A DNA stretch of 64,000 nt from Kangiella marina (GTDB lineage Bacteria > Pseudomonadota > Gammaproteobacteria > Enterobacterales > Kangiellaceae): contig NZ_BAABFV010000001.1 in NCBI RefSeq assembly GCF_039541235.1, forward strand, positions 1,054,001 to 1,118,000, written 5' to 3'. The notes under the pieces were generated by a model that was given only the letters and a program-made list of their open reading frames with translations, did not search any database and was not told where the DNA came from. The position numbers and the translations under genes were made by a program. Each line of letters starts with the position of its first letter. The first letter of the stretch is position 1. Of this stretch, positions 26,889-36,661 are shown piece after piece.

Positions 26889-27429
26889 GTTGTAAATATC
26901 GCTGCAATAAATAAACACCCGCGATACTTCGAGCCTCACTAAACTCTTCTACCTCCAGCAACCTGTCGATATCAGCTAGTGGCCATTTCACAATCTCGAT
27001 AGGCTCTGGTTCGTCACCTTCCAGTTTGCTTGGGTATAAGTCTTCCGCTACCACTAAATTCATTTGATGACTCAAGTAACCAGGCGCTAGCGTAATTTTC
27101 TTGAGTTCAGTGAGTGACTTTGCAGCAAACCCTGCTTCTTCCTGAAGCTCTCGGTTGGCGGCATGGATTGCTGACTCTCCAGAGTCAATTAAACCTTTGG
27201 GGAATGCCAACTCATAACGCTCCATTCCTGCTGCGTACTCTTTAATTAACAACATAGTTTCGTCATTAATCAAAGGAATAATCATAACAGCGCCATGCTT
27301 ACCAGCTTTTAACCGCTCATAGATTCGATACACACCATTGGAGAATTCAAGTTCAAGCTCCTCCACAGCAAATATTCGAGTTTGAGCAATAACTTTTTGT
27401 TTCTTAATTTTAGGGAGTTTTGATGACAT
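26869..27429 (-). CDS. nudE: ADP compounds hydrolase NudE
   Basis: The 186-residue Nudix hydrolase has the complete Nudix box G-x5-E-x7-RELQEEAG (GLIDSGESAIHAANRELQEE). Size, the RIYERLKAGKHGAVMIIPL strand and the final VEEFSEARSIAGVYLLQRYL match NudE, which hydrolyses ADP-ribose, Ap3A and NADH. It is the last gene of the long operon that begins with gspC. The nudE/yrfG pair is commonly found together in gammaproteobacteria. Confidence 0.9.
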   Translation of the reverse strand: MSSKLPKIKKQKVIAQTRIFAVEELELEFSNGVYRIYERLKAGKHGAVMIIPLINDETMLLIKEYAAGMERYELAFPKGLIDSGESAIHAANRELQEEAGFAAKSLTELKKITLAPGYLSHQMNLVVAEDLYPSKLEGDEPEPIEIVKWPLADIDRLLEVEEFSEARSIAGVYLLQRYLQQKKAAQ

Positions 27430-27434
27430 AGACG

Positions 27435-28115
27435 TTATTTAATCGGTAGTAGTTCGGTTAATTGATTAACACTTAGCATGTGAGTCGCCTCTCGCTCCGG
27501 CAAACTTAAATCCGGTTGCTTAACCATAACAGAATATTTAACGCCTGACTGTTGCGCTTGTATTAAAATGCTTTCCGTATCATCAATAAAAAGACAACGT
27601 GACAGAGATGCTTCTAGCTCAGCCTCTAATTGTGACCAAAACAACGGCGACTCTTTCGGCTGATTAAACTGATGAGAAGTATAAAGTTGATCAAAGTACT
27701 GATCTATTGCTGTAGTCTCTAACTTAACCCGTAAAGTTTCAGGATGCGCATTTGTGACTAAGACAACTTTTTTGGCGCTAGCTTTGGCTTCTGTTAAAAA
27801 CGCTTCTGTCCCTGGCCTCAAAGCAATTTTATGGGCCATGTCAGTTTTATGTTTAATAATATCAAGACCAAGTTTTTCTGACCAAAAATCCGTACAGTAC
27901 CACTCTAATGTTCCACTGTAAGCTTCATAGTACTGACCTAAGTGTTGTTGAGACTGCTCAAGACTAATGCCTTTGTCTTCAGCATAAATGGTCGGAATGG
28001 CTTGTTTCCAAAAATGGTTATCAAAAGCAAGATCGAGCAGGGTTCCATCCATATCGAGAAGGATGGTATCAACCTCTGCCCAATCAATCAGTTTCAAGGT
28101 AATCGCCCCTGCCAC
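27435..28115 (-). CDS. HAD-family nucleotidase, YrfG-like
   Basis: The 226-residue protein has the HAD motifs DMDGTLLDL (nucleophile and acid Asp), VLVTNAHP (motif II), KESPLFW (motif III Lys) and FIDDTESIL (motif IV). The LAFDNHFWKQAIP segment after motif I is typical of the E. coli GMP/IMP 5'-nucleotidase YrfG. Its start overlaps the end of gspN by 22 bases and nudE follows after 5 bases, so it is translated from the gsp transcript. Confidence 0.88.
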   Translation of the reverse strand: MAGAITLKLIDWAEVDTILLDMDGTLLDLAFDNHFWKQAIPTIYAEDKGISLEQSQQHLGQYYEAYSGTLEWYCTDFWSEKLGLDIIKHKTDMAHKIALRPGTEAFLTEAKASAKKVVLVTNAHPETLRVKLETTAIDQYFDQLYTSHQFNQPKESPLFWSQLEAELEASLSRCLFIDDTESILIQAQQSGVKYSVMVKQPDLSLPEREATHMLSVNQLTELLPIK

Positions 28116-28846
28116 TCAAGGTAAATTCTGTCGTCTTGTTGACGGCCCCAGCGCGTCAACCATTGCTTCAAGTTTTCAGGCAGCTCGTTAGTCGCATGTA
28201 CCCGCATATTGAACTGCTTATCAAGCCCGACTTCGATAAAACCTTTAAGATCAAGTACACCGTCATTATCAATGATATCGACTCTAGCGCCGTTGCCTTG
28301 GTTGCTCATTTGACTCAACTTAAAGCGTAAGTCTCCTAACTCAAGATTATTGTTGGGGTATTGGATGACCGCGTTACTCCACGTGCCCTCCCCATTAAGC
28401 TGAGTAATCTTGTTATCATTAAACACCGCATTAGACACGATTCCTGTCACTTGACCAGACAGCCCCTCAAGGGGTGTTCTAATAAGCTCAATGACATAAG
28501 CCGTATCAATATCAATGTTGGCATCCGTCAGCTCGTAACGTCCTGACGACAGTGATGCTTGCGAGGTTAGCTTAACGTTTGGATCATTGATTGTAATACC
28601 TGTCGTTAAGTTTCCCCACATTAGTGGAGCTAAACTGGTTTCTAACTCAATGTTACGCAGTGTTAAGTTTCGATATTGCACCTGCTCAATGGCTGGATTC
28701 CAAATGGTGCCCGTCACTTGTCCCATCTGTACACCCGGGACTGCATCAGTGATCCAAGACGTCACAACACGAGCTGGTGTCATGACAACAAGCAAAATAA
28801 CAAAGACAATAAGGGCCGCAACCGACCCTAGTATGATTTTTTTCAT
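28094..28846 (-). CDS. gspN: Type II secretion system protein N
   Basis: The 250-residue protein has an N-terminal membrane anchor (IILGSVAALIVFVILLVVMTPA) and a periplasmic domain of repeated beta strands. GspN motifs include the Trp-Ile-rich ARVVTSWITDAVPGVQMGQVTGTIW start (quoted in part) and the final HATNELPENLKQWLTRWGR. GspN is an accessory part of the inner-membrane assembly platform and is absent from some systems. It follows gspM by 18 bases. Confidence 0.88.
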   Translation of the reverse strand: MKKIILGSVAALIVFVILLVVMTPARVVTSWITDAVPGVQMGQVTGTIWNPAIEQVQYRNLTLRNIELETSLAPLMWGNLTTGITINDPNVKLTSQASLSSGRYELTDANIDIDTAYVIELIRTPLEGLSGQVTGIVSNAVFNDNKITQLNGEGTWSNAVIQYPNNNLELGDLRFKLSQMSNQGNGARVDIIDNDGVLDLKGFIEVGLDKQFNMRVHATNELPENLKQWLTRWGRQQDDRIYLEWQGRLP

Positions 28847-28864
28847 AGAAGGATAATAATTAAC

Positions 28865-29347
28865 TTAAGATGGTTTTAAAAATTTAACGGAAGCATCCAC
28901 CATCCCTGTAGTATCCGTATCCGATACCCTTAACGTATCCACGATCAAACCCTGTTGCTGCTCTAATTGACTCACCCAACGTAGCAATTGGTCGAACTCA
29001 ACATCATCAAGACGCACTTGAATCTCTTCATCACGTTTACGCTCTTCAATCCGAGAAAACTTTAACCCATAACGTTTACTGCTGTTAGTGACTAACTGAT
29101 TCAATGATTGTTGCGTTACTTGTTGAGCGCCACCAGAGCGTGCTTGTAAGGCTTGTACTTTAGAAGCAACACTAGGCAAATCATTTTCCATACGTTGAAC
29201 ACTGTCATCCAGACCCGCAACATATCGCTTGATAGGAAGTACTACAGCAATAAAGATAATTAACAAAATCATCAATACACTCAGCACAGAAACCATGCTT
29301 CGTTCACGTTGATTTAAACCTGAGTACCAATCTTTGATTACTTTCAC
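28865..29347 (-). CDS. gspM: Type II secretion system protein M
   Basis: From the GTG at 29347 the protein has 160 residues: a short cytoplasmic part (KDWYSGLNQRERSM), one membrane helix (VSVLSVLMILLIIFIAVVLPI) and a periplasmic ferredoxin-like domain. GspM anchors GspL and GspE in the inner-membrane platform. The GTG overlaps the gspL stop as GTGA, which supports this start over an upstream ATG at 29380 lying inside gspL. Confidence 0.9.
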   Translation of the reverse strand: MKVIKDWYSGLNQRERSMVSVLSVLMILLIIFIAVVLPIKRYVAGLDDSVQRMENDLPSVASKVQALQARSGGAQQVTQQSLNQLVTNSSKRYGLKFSRIEERKRDEEIQVRLDDVEFDQLLRWVSQLEQQQGLIVDTLRVSDTDTTGMVDASVKFLKPS

Positions 29348-30567
29348 TTGTTTAACCCCACAGTAATTCTTGCTGACCAAACACCACCATTTTCGGACGC
29401 GTTACGCATACTCGCTTTTAATCCTGAGCTTTCTAAACTACGCTGCGAGCGGGTTAAAATGTCATAACTTTCCGCACTCACGTCCATACTCAGCTCGCCA
29501 CGACTAGCGATATACTCCATTTGGGTAAAATTAATGCTCCTTGCATCCATGGCTTTGATTGCTTTATCCATAAGTAAAGCAAAACTCGTCTCGCTGCCAC
29601 TATCACCACCGATGCTTCGGTAACTGTTATTAATTTGAATTTTCGCAGTAGTCAAAGGCAGTGTTGGATATATTTTTTTGGTTTCCGCAAGCGTTCTTTC
29701 TTCTAGGTTAGAATACTGCTGGTTCAAATGAATAATGTGGCTCACCAAATAAACAATACCCAAAACACATACTACCGAAGCGGCAATAGCTGGAAGTTTC
29801 CAAACGCCGTAATTTCGTTGAACTTTCTTTTGCGAGGAAAACTCTTGTTGCAATAAGTTTAGTCCCGCTTCGTCAAAATTGTGCGCTAAGAACTGAAACG
29901 TATCTTCAATCACTTCATACTGAGTCGCCAGCCCCGGTACCGCATCTAAGTTTAACTCTTGCTTTTCGGTCGCATAAATTCGAATAGCTTGGCTAACACT
30001 AAGCTCATCTCGCTGCAATTCAAGCTTAAGAAGCTCTTCAACCAGCGACTTATCCGCTGACCAAAAAACATTGGGTTCTTGACGAACAAAAACCTGCTCC
30101 TCAATCAAGGTTGACCAGGCATCGTTAAAATACGGAAGGCATGCTGCTTCAGAAATGACAAAGTCAGGCTCTACACCAACCTCTTTAAATTGCTCTAGTG
30201 TTTCCGCTAAGTACTGTTTATCCACCACATTAATCGCTAGGCGATCTTGCGCATCAAACGATCCCAGTGCGAAGTGTTGATTATCAACATTATCAAGAAT
30301 TTGCTCTTCCAGTTGATATGGAATTGCCTTTTCTAACTGCTTGCGATTTTTAGTCGGTGTTTTTTCATTGAAACACTTCACTCGATGCGCTGGCAGCATG
30401 AGCACAACTGTTTGCTCCGAAACTTGCTCCCCGAGCGTTTCAATATCTTCAATTAATAAACGACCCCTGTCGGTAAACGAGCTATGACCCTCCTCATCAC
30501 CGGACAATATCCCCCACTGCAATGATCGCTCATCGCTATTAATCCTTATAAATAACTTTTCTTTCAT
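29344..30567 (-). CDS. gspL: Type II secretion system protein L
   Basis: The 407-residue protein has a cytoplasmic actin-like domain (residues ~1-250, which recruits the GspE ATPase; PTKNRKQLEKAIPYQLEEQI is typical), one membrane helix (WKLPAIAASVVCVLGIVYLVSHII) and a periplasmic ferredoxin-like domain. It links the ATPase to GspM. Its stop overlaps the gspM GTG. Confidence 0.93.
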   Translation of the reverse strand: MKEKLFIRINSDERSLQWGILSGDEEGHSSFTDRGRLLIEDIETLGEQVSEQTVVLMLPAHRVKCFNEKTPTKNRKQLEKAIPYQLEEQILDNVDNQHFALGSFDAQDRLAINVVDKQYLAETLEQFKEVGVEPDFVISEAACLPYFNDAWSTLIEEQVFVRQEPNVFWSADKSLVEELLKLELQRDELSVSQAIRIYATEKQELNLDAVPGLATQYEVIEDTFQFLAHNFDEAGLNLLQQEFSSQKKVQRNYGVWKLPAIAASVVCVLGIVYLVSHIIHLNQQYSNLEERTLAETKKIYPTLPLTTAKIQINNSYRSIGGDSGSETSFALLMDKAIKAMDARSINFTQMEYIASRGELSMDVSAESYDILTRSQRSLESSGLKASMRNASENGGVWSARITVGLNK

Positions 30568-30570
30568 TAT

Positions 30571-31632
30571 TTATTCTCCGATATGGCGTGCGACCACATG
30601 AAACTCATTATCATTTTTTAACATTAAAGAATGTACAGTGGCACTGCCTGTATTAACTCTTGCCCTAGCCGTTAGAAGCATATACTTACTATCATAAACT
30701 AAACGTCCTTTACCTTGCTCTGAAACTTTTCCGCTTCCGAGAGCCTCAAAGAACCCAGCCTCATCATAACCATCTTCCGGCAACTCTTGTAACGCTTGTC
30801 GCACCTGAGAAAGATCGACATCTTCCAACATCATCCAAACTAACTCTGCATGCTCAGGTTTTACCGTGTTGACATTGATGGTGCCATCGGTGGTTGGTAA
30901 CACGCATACATACTCTTTCACTGCATCGTATATTTCAGCATCAAAACCTTTAATAACCATCAGCTCGCTACTATGCGCCAACAACGTATCGGCCGTACGG
31001 TATGGAACTTGCAGGCCGGTATAATTGTAATCCTCTGCACCATCGATACCTGTAGGCTCCTGATCTTCATCAATAAAATCCTTGGTCGCCACAGCCAACG
31101 CTTGCGGCGATACCTCACTTTCTTCTATCTTGGTCTCCAACAGCTTAGCAAACAAGTCAACGCCTGGCATTCCCGTACCTTCTGAGCCATCATTGGGTTC
31201 TTTCGAGCCGCCGCGATCTTGATTAAGATTGCCGCCACTTCCTAATTGCTCTCCATCTTCACCAGTCCCTATTGCAGCTGGCTCCATCAGTATACTATTG
31301 ATGTTGAAGCAACTGTGCATATCCCTTAGCGACCCTTCTAGTTGCCCTAAACCTTGCTCAATCTCAAAGGAAATAGCGCCTTGGGACCATGGTTGGTTAC
31401 GATGGACTCGATCAGCTTTACTGTTTTTAAAGTAGGCCTTAAGTTGCTCCGCAGCAAAGACCTCCGCGCCATACATGTACTGATAAGCGCGGGAGCTGTT
31501 AATGATATTTGCCGTGCGTTGCACATGCATTTGCTGGCTATTGATAATCTGTACAGCGAGTATGCTTAGCACTGAAAAAATAATTAAAATAGTGATCAAG
31601 GCGACGCCACGGCTTTTGTTATAGCCCATCAT
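30571..31632 (-). CDS. gspK: Type II secretion minor pseudopilin GspK
   Basis: The 353-residue protein has the prepilin cleavage site RG/VALITILIIF, without Glu at +5, as is normal for GspK. It is the large tip subunit, with an alpha domain inserted in the pseudopilin fold. Between residues ~120 and 155 lies a Gly/Asp/Glu/Asn-rich insertion (GEDGEQLGSGGNLNQDRGG) that looks disordered. KDFIDEDQEPTGIDGAEDYNY is the calcium-binding region in relatives. It overlaps the gspJ stop by 4 bases. Confidence 0.94.
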   Translation of the reverse strand: MMGYNKSRGVALITILIIFSVLSILAVQIINSQQMHVQRTANIINSSRAYQYMYGAEVFAAEQLKAYFKNSKADRVHRNQPWSQGAISFEIEQGLGQLEGSLRDMHSCFNINSILMEPAAIGTGEDGEQLGSGGNLNQDRGGSKEPNDGSEGTGMPGVDLFAKLLETKIEESEVSPQALAVATKDFIDEDQEPTGIDGAEDYNYTGLQVPYRTADTLLAHSSELMVIKGFDAEIYDAVKEYVCVLPTTDGTINVNTVKPEHAELVWMMLEDVDLSQVRQALQELPEDGYDEAGFFEALGSGKVSEQGKGRLVYDSKYMLLTARARVNTGSATVHSLMLKNDNEFHVVARHIGE

Positions 31633-32372
31633 TGGTCATTCCCCCTGCCGCTCTTACCACGTCCGCCACGGGTGTCGCCTCCGCGACCATCCGTATCGTC
31701 ACGTCCAGTCTCTGGGCGACCACGGGTTTCATCTTCTCCCGCGGAGACCGTGAACTTCGGCATTGGAAACAAGCGGTAAAGCTCGCCGTAATCGTTGAGA
31801 ACCACGGTGACTTTAATGGCTTCAGGCATTGCCAGCCGCTGATCATCATCAACCAGCCAATCTTTTTTCCAAGTGCCGTCAGTTAAAAACTCCATGTTGA
31901 ACTCTTCAACTCCGGTTAAAAAGTCCCGAGACAACTCTTGACCCTCACGGGCACTATCGACAAACATCCAGTAATGTCGCTCGATCCGATCATCAATAAA
32001 TTCATACTTCACATGCTGTAAAGTGCTGCGCTTGATTTTAGCGGGGTTACGCCAACCGCTGCGGGTAAATTCAATATAATTGTTAGCGCTTTGCGATTCA
32101 GCCTTCAGCAATGGCGCTCTATCACCAAATTCATTACGACGATCACGAGGCACCATATAACGGATATCATTCTCTAGCTGTCTAAAAGCCAGCTGAACCT
32201 CACGCAACCTTTCGATTTGTTTATTATTGGATTCCGTTGTGGTTTGTATAAAATTAAAAATTTGCAACGCTCCCGCAAGTACCACACTAAAAATAAACAA
32301 AGCGATTAACACTTCAGTTAGCGTAAACCCCTTTAGTTTCTTTGTGTTTAGTGTGCTTGCGCGAAACTTCAT
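31629..32372 (-). CDS. gspJ: Type II secretion minor pseudopilin GspJ
   Basis: The 247-residue protein has the prepilin site KG/FTLTEVLIALFIFSVVLAG and a GspJ globular domain (QLAFRQLENDIRYMVPRDRR; FTRSGWRNPAKIKRS). It ends in a ~35-residue tail rich in Arg, Gly and Asp (ETGRDDTDGRGGDTRGGRG) that is not part of the usual fold and looks disordered and net basic at its end. The start overlaps gspI by 4 bases. It forms the tip complex with GspI and GspK. Confidence 0.94.
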   Translation of the reverse strand: MKFRASTLNTKKLKGFTLTEVLIALFIFSVVLAGALQIFNFIQTTTESNNKQIERLREVQLAFRQLENDIRYMVPRDRRNEFGDRAPLLKAESQSANNYIEFTRSGWRNPAKIKRSTLQHVKYEFIDDRIERHYWMFVDSAREGQELSRDFLTGVEEFNMEFLTDGTWKKDWLVDDDQRLAMPEAIKVTVVLNDYGELYRLFPMPKFTVSAGEDETRGRPETGRDDTDGRGGDTRGGRGKSGRGNDQ

Positions 32373-32776
32373 CGACGTTCACCACCCTTACCACCGGAGT
32401 TCTTACCGATAAAACCGGTCATGGTGAAAATGCCTTGCGCTCCATACTCAATCGAAAGCGTGATACGGCGCATCGACTCAACCTCCGTAGCAACCACTTG
32501 CCGTTCCCACTTCCATTCACGGTTAGCGTACTCAACGGTTCCCTGTTGCGTGCCTACCGAAGGCCAATCATCTTCAATCTGTAATTCTGCGAAATGGTTT
32601 TGAGCGACAAAGTTTGCCAACGTTTTCTCCGTCGAATTGCCCATCGCAATAATACTTGAGGAGAATAAGCCGGACAGCATCGGGGTAATAAAAATGGCCA
32701 ACACTGCTAAAGCAATGAGCAGTTCTAACAAACTTAACCCTGACTGTTTTGACGAAGCTTTATTCATTATCCTCAT
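32369..32776 (-). CDS. gspI: Type II secretion minor pseudopilin GspI
   Basis: The 135-residue protein has the prepilin site SG/LSLLELLIALAVLAIFITPML and the short GspI domain (NREWKWERQVVATEVESMRRITL, in part). It ends with a Gly/Lys/Arg-rich tail (GKNSGGKGGERR). Two starts are possible, 32776 and 32767. GspI nucleates the tip complex with GspJ and GspK. It overlaps both neighbours. Confidence 0.93.
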   Translation of the reverse strand: MRIMNKASSKQSGLSLLELLIALAVLAIFITPMLSGLFSSSIIAMGNSTEKTLANFVAQNHFAELQIEDDWPSVGTQQGTVEYANREWKWERQVVATEVESMRRITLSIEYGAQGIFTMTGFIGKNSGGKGGERR

Positions 32777-33434
32777 CTTCTTCTAAATCTTTATCCCAAT
32801 CATGGCTGTAATGGCCTTCTAGTGCATTGGACAGTTCAATCTCGCCAACATAATTCCCCCGAACTCGATAGAATACTGGTTCATCGCGATCCAACCCGAT
32901 GGTCAGCACAAACTCATTCATTTCTCCGCTGGAAAGCATGTATATTTGAGGCGTTTTGGCTTTTTTCTTGTTTTCCTCTTCTGCACCACTATCCGCAGTT
33001 CCTCCCTTTGAACCTCCAACATCATCGTCATCAGCTTCTTCATTAGCCAACAAAGCTTCTTCTCCTTCGAGATTGACTTCGAGACGAATAGGCTCGTCCA
33101 GTTGAATGGACTTCAATAACCGATGGTCTTCAAGCGGTTGCCATTTGCCACCGTTATACACCATGAAAGAATACCCGTCAGATTGAACCCTAACGCCGAG
33201 CTCAATGCCTCTGATAATGGATTCTTCTTGGGCGACTTGAAGCAGGCCATACACTTGGCGTGCCTTGGTCTTAAGTTGTGCAGCTTCGTTGTCGTTCAGG
33301 GCGATGGTTGCTACCGAGATCATCAAGGCAGCAATCATCAACGCAATCAGAACCTCAACAAGCGTAAAGCCTTTTTGAAGAGAGTATTTAATGGGTACGC
33401 AACTACTGGTTTTCGGGGTTGAAATTCGCTTCAT
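32760..33434 (-). CDS. gspH: Type II secretion minor pseudopilin GspH
   Basis: From the ATG at 33434 (GGA eight bases upstream) the protein has 224 residues. The prepilin site is KG/FTLVEVLIALMIAALMISVATI. The globular part is split by a very acidic and Ser/Gly-rich insertion (EEADDDDVGGSKGGTADSG, then EEENKKKAK), and the protein ends in an acidic tail (DLEEDEDNE). GspH joins the major pseudopilus to the tip complex. The start lies 32 bases inside gspG. An upstream start at 33491 would give an unusually long leader and is less likely. Confidence 0.92.
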   Translation of the reverse strand: MKRISTPKTSSCVPIKYSLQKGFTLVEVLIALMIAALMISVATIALNDNEAAQLKTKARQVYGLLQVAQEESIIRGIELGVRVQSDGYSFMVYNGGKWQPLEDHRLLKSIQLDEPIRLEVNLEGEEALLANEEADDDDVGGSKGGTADSGAEEENKKKAKTPQIYMLSSGEMNEFVLTIGLDRDEPVFYRVRGNYVGEIELSNALEGHYSHDWDKDLEEDEDNE

Positions 33435-33888
33435 GTAAATTCCAAGTACCGATATCCTTGTTCTCACCTTCACCACCTTCTTGCCCATCATTACCTAAGG
33501 TATAGAGATCAAAATCACCCTGTCTACCTGGGTAGATGTAAATATAATCGCGCTTCCAAGGGTCTTTGGGTACCGAGCTAGAACCTAAGTAACCCGAACT
33601 TTGGTAATTTTGTGGGATTGGATCACTGGTTGGGCGACGAATTAAAGCTTCCAAACCTTGCTCTGTCGAAGGATAAAAGCCGTTATCAATTTTATAAGAG
33701 TTCAGGGCTGTTTTAAGCGTGGTTAAGTCGCCTTTTAACTTCTGTAAATTGGCCTTATCAACATTACCCATCAAACTTAAGGTCACGAAAGTACCCATGA
33801 TGGCAACAATCGCCAATGCAATTAAGATTTCCGTTAAAGTAAAACCTTTAACGTTCTTCGCCATTTTGCGTGTTTTTAAAACATTCAT
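33403..33888 (-). CDS. gspG: Type II secretion major pseudopilin GspG
   Basis: The 161-residue protein has the prepilin peptidase site KG/FTLTEILIALAIVAIMGTF and the conserved major pseudopilin body: QKLKGDLTTLKTALNSYKIDNGFYPSTEQGLEAL, then PKDPWKRDYIYIYPG and the C-terminal calcium site (TLGNDGQEGGEGENKDIGTWN), each quoted in part. Subunits polymerise into the periplasmic pseudopilus. GGAG nine bases before the ATG at 33888 supports this start. It lies 19 bases after gspF. Confidence 0.97.
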   Translation of the reverse strand: MNVLKTRKMAKNVKGFTLTEILIALAIVAIMGTFVTLSLMGNVDKANLQKLKGDLTTLKTALNSYKIDNGFYPSTEQGLEALIRRPTSDPIPQNYQSSGYLGSSSVPKDPWKRDYIYIYPGRQGDFDLYTLGNDGQEGGEGENKDIGTWNLHEANFNPENQ

Positions 33889-33907
33889 TAAAACTGTCTC
33901 CGTAAGA

Positions 33908-35128
33908 TTAACTGGTTATAGAGTTAGTCATTTCGAAAATAGGTAACATCATTGCCGACACAATAAACATCACCATTCCCCCTAACGCTAAAATAATTAG
34001 TGGGCCCATAATGTTAAGCGCCACATCAATACTGTTTTCGAACAGGCTTTCTTGATTCTCAGAAACCTGCGCTAACATGTGTTCAAGTTCACCCGAGGCT
34101 TCACCACTGCCGATCATATGAATCATCATGGGCGGGAACTGCCCCGTTTGCTGCAAGGCTTTCTTCAAGCTTCCACCTTCACGAACTTTGATCGCGGCTT
34201 CGCCAATCGCTCTTCTCATCTTTAGATTAGACAGAACCTTGCCACCAATGTTCATCGCCTCAAGCAGCGGAACGCCGCTTGAATGTAAGATGTTTAAGGT
34301 GCTGGCAAACTGTGCTGTATTTAAGTTGCGTGACAAACGCCTGATAATTGGCAACTTCAAAATCGTAGAGTGCCACTTCAGACGATTTTCTTCGTTACGC
34401 AACCATGCTTTGATACCGAAACTCATGAGTACCGCAGCAATCAGCACATACAAACCGTATGAAATAGTAAAGTCACTGACGCCGATGAGTATTTTGGTAA
34501 TCGTGGGTAACTCTTCTCCCATATGCTGGAATTGCTCTACCACTTTCGGTACTGCAAAGACCATCAGGCCTGAAACCACACCAACCGCGACTAAAATCAA
34601 TACAATCGGGTAAACCATTGCGGCAGACACTTTAGTACTAATTTTTTGACGTCGTTCGGTGTAATCCGCTAAGCGATTTAAAACTTTATCCAAGTGTCCA
34701 GCGCGCTCACCAGCAGCCACCATAGACCGATATAGCTCATTAAATACGCTCGGAAAATCGGATAAACCATCAGCAAGCGTGTGCCCTTCCATGACCTTGG
34801 CACGGACACCCAACATAATGGTTTTAACTTTGGATTTTTCTGTCTGTTCAGCAACCGCTTTTAAGGCTTCTTCAATCGGCAGTGCTGCTTTAACCAAGGT
34901 TGCTAATTGGCGAGTCACGAGTGCTAGTTCTGAAACACTAATTTTAGGGCCAAAAAAACTGCCCCCTTTACTCTTTTTGCGACTCGACTCACCGATGTGA
35001 TTAACATCTAGAGGTGTTAAATCTTTTTCTCGCAGTTGCTGGCGAATTTGGCGCGCAGTATCACCTTCTAAAACACCCTTCTTCTGCTTGCCTTTAAGGT
35101 CAAGCGCAACATACTCGAAAGCTGCCAT
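33908..35128 (-). CDS. gspF: Type II secretion platform protein GspF
   Basis: The 406-residue inner-membrane protein has two repeated T2SF domains (residues ~70-195 and ~275-397, each with the G-x-x-L-x-x-A-L pattern; VTRQLATLVKAALPIEEALKA and FASTLNILHSSGVPLLEAM) and three membrane helices. It interacts with GspE and GspL and turns ATPase motion into pseudopilus growth. Its ATG directly abuts the gspE stop (TAGATG). Confidence 0.97.
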   Translation of the reverse strand: MAAFEYVALDLKGKQKKGVLEGDTARQIRQQLREKDLTPLDVNHIGESSRKKSKGGSFFGPKISVSELALVTRQLATLVKAALPIEEALKAVAEQTEKSKVKTIMLGVRAKVMEGHTLADGLSDFPSVFNELYRSMVAAGERAGHLDKVLNRLADYTERRQKISTKVSAAMVYPIVLILVAVGVVSGLMVFAVPKVVEQFQHMGEELPTITKILIGVSDFTISYGLYVLIAAVLMSFGIKAWLRNEENRLKWHSTILKLPIIRRLSRNLNTAQFASTLNILHSSGVPLLEAMNIGGKVLSNLKMRRAIGEAAIKVREGGSLKKALQQTGQFPPMMIHMIGSGEASGELEHMLAQVSENQESLFENSIDVALNIMGPLIILALGGMVMFIVSAMMLPIFEMTNSITS

Positions 35129-36661
35129 CTAGTCCTCCCGAGTTACGCGTAAGACTTCTTCGACAGTGGTGATTCCCTGAAGCACGCGGTGGCGACCATC
35201 GGCACGAATACTCGGTGTCGCTTGACGTGCATGCCGCTCCATTTCTTGCTCACTGTTATTGTTGTGAATCATGGTGCGCATTTGTTCATCGATCAAAACC
35301 AGTTCGTAGATACCCTGGCGCCCTCTGAAACCTTGCTGGTTACAACTGTCACAACCGACAGGGTGATAAATCGTTGGTGGCTCTTGCGGGTCGAAGCCCA
35401 TCAATTCACACTCTTTCTCATTCGCCACTGCCGGTGATTTACACTCACTACAAAGCTTACGCACTAAGCGCTGTGCTAAGACACCAAGAATACTGGAGGA
35501 CAACAAGAAAGGTTCGACGCCCATATCTTGCATCCGCGTGACCGCACCGATCGCTGTATTAGTGTGCAGGGTCGATAGCACTAAGTGACCGGTTAAACTT
35601 GCTTGTACCGCAATTTGTGCCGTTTCTAAGTCACGGATCTCACCAATCATGACCACGTCAGGATCTTGACGTAATATCGCGCGCAATCCTCGGGCGAACG
35701 TCATATCCACTTTTGGGTTGACCTGCGTTTGACCAATACCATCAATCAAATACTCAATCGGATCTTCGACCGTCAAAATATTACGCGTGGTATTGTTGAG
35801 TAGCGATAAACCCGCATACAGTGTGGTTGTTTTACCGGAACCTGTTGGCCCCGTGACTAAGATAATGCCATGCGGTTTATGCAATAAATCATCCATCATA
35901 GCCATTACATCTGGCTGCATACCGAGATGTTTAAAATCAAGTCTTCCCGCTTCTTTATCTAATAGACGTAACACCACTCGCTCACCATGACTCGATGGCA
36001 TTGTCGACACACGAACATCAACCGCACGGTTTGCAATTCTTAATGCGATACGTCCATCTTGCGGGATACGCTTTTCAGCAATATCGAGTTTGCCCATAAC
36101 TTTAATACGGGAAACAAGCAACGGCGCTAATTTGCGACTTGGCTGTAGCACCTCACGCAAGACACCGTCTACCCGGAATCGTACGGACAATGTCTTTTCA
36201 AACGTTTCAATATGGATATCGGAGGCGTTTTCTTTGATTGCTTCAGTTAGCAGTGCGTTGATTAACTTAATAATTGGCGCATCATCTTCCGCTTCCAGCA
36301 GATCTTCCGTCTCCGGCAACTCGTCTGCAAGACGGAATAAATCCATTTCGTCACCCAGGTCTTCCATCGTCTGACGAGCATCCGTGGTACCTGACTGATA
36401 GTAAGCGCTCAGTTGCTTTTCAAATGCTTCTTCATTCAACCACTCAAGATTGAACGACTGAGGATAATGACGACGAACTTCAAGCAGCGCTTGTGGTGAA
36501 GCTCCTTCTCGCATAAAGCATGTAACGCCACTTTCCGTTTCGGTAAGAAACACTCCGTGGCGCTTTGCAAAGCTGAAAGGCATTGCACGAAAGCGCCCCA
36601 CTTCAAGCGGTTGTTCCGCTTCAGTGTCTAGTGCGATACCTGTTTCAACATGCTCAGACAT
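35129..36661 (-). CDS. gspE: Type II secretion ATPase GspE
   Basis: The 510-residue hexameric ATPase has an N1E-type N-terminal domain that binds GspL, then Walker [16 protein letters not shown], Asp box, Walker [16 protein letters not shown], the His box LSTLHTN and a tetracysteine zinc-binding motif (CSEC and CDSC, ~35 residues apart). It drives pseudopilus assembly from the cytoplasm. It overlaps the gspD stop by one base (TAATG). Confidence 0.98.
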   Translation of the reverse strand: MSEHVETGIALDTEAEQPLEVGRFRAMPFSFAKRHGVFLTETESGVTCFMREGASPQALLEVRRHYPQSFNLEWLNEEAFEKQLSAYYQSGTTDARQTMEDLGDEMDLFRLADELPETEDLLEAEDDAPIIKLINALLTEAIKENASDIHIETFEKTLSVRFRVDGVLREVLQPSRKLAPLLVSRIKVMGKLDIAEKRIPQDGRIALRIANRAVDVRVSTMPSSHGERVVLRLLDKEAGRLDFKHLGMQPDVMAMMDDLLHKPHGIILVTGPTGSGKTTTLYAGLSLLNNTTRNILTVEDPIEYLIDGIGQTQVNPKVDMTFARGLRAILRQDPDVVMIGEIRDLETAQIAVQASLTGHLVLSTLHTNTAIGAVTRMQDMGVEPFLLSSSILGVLAQRLVRKLCSECKSPAVANEKECELMGFDPQEPPTIYHPVGCDSCNQQGFRGRQGIYELVLIDEQMRTMIHNNNSEQEMERHARQATPSIRADGRHRVLQGITTVEEVLRVTRED

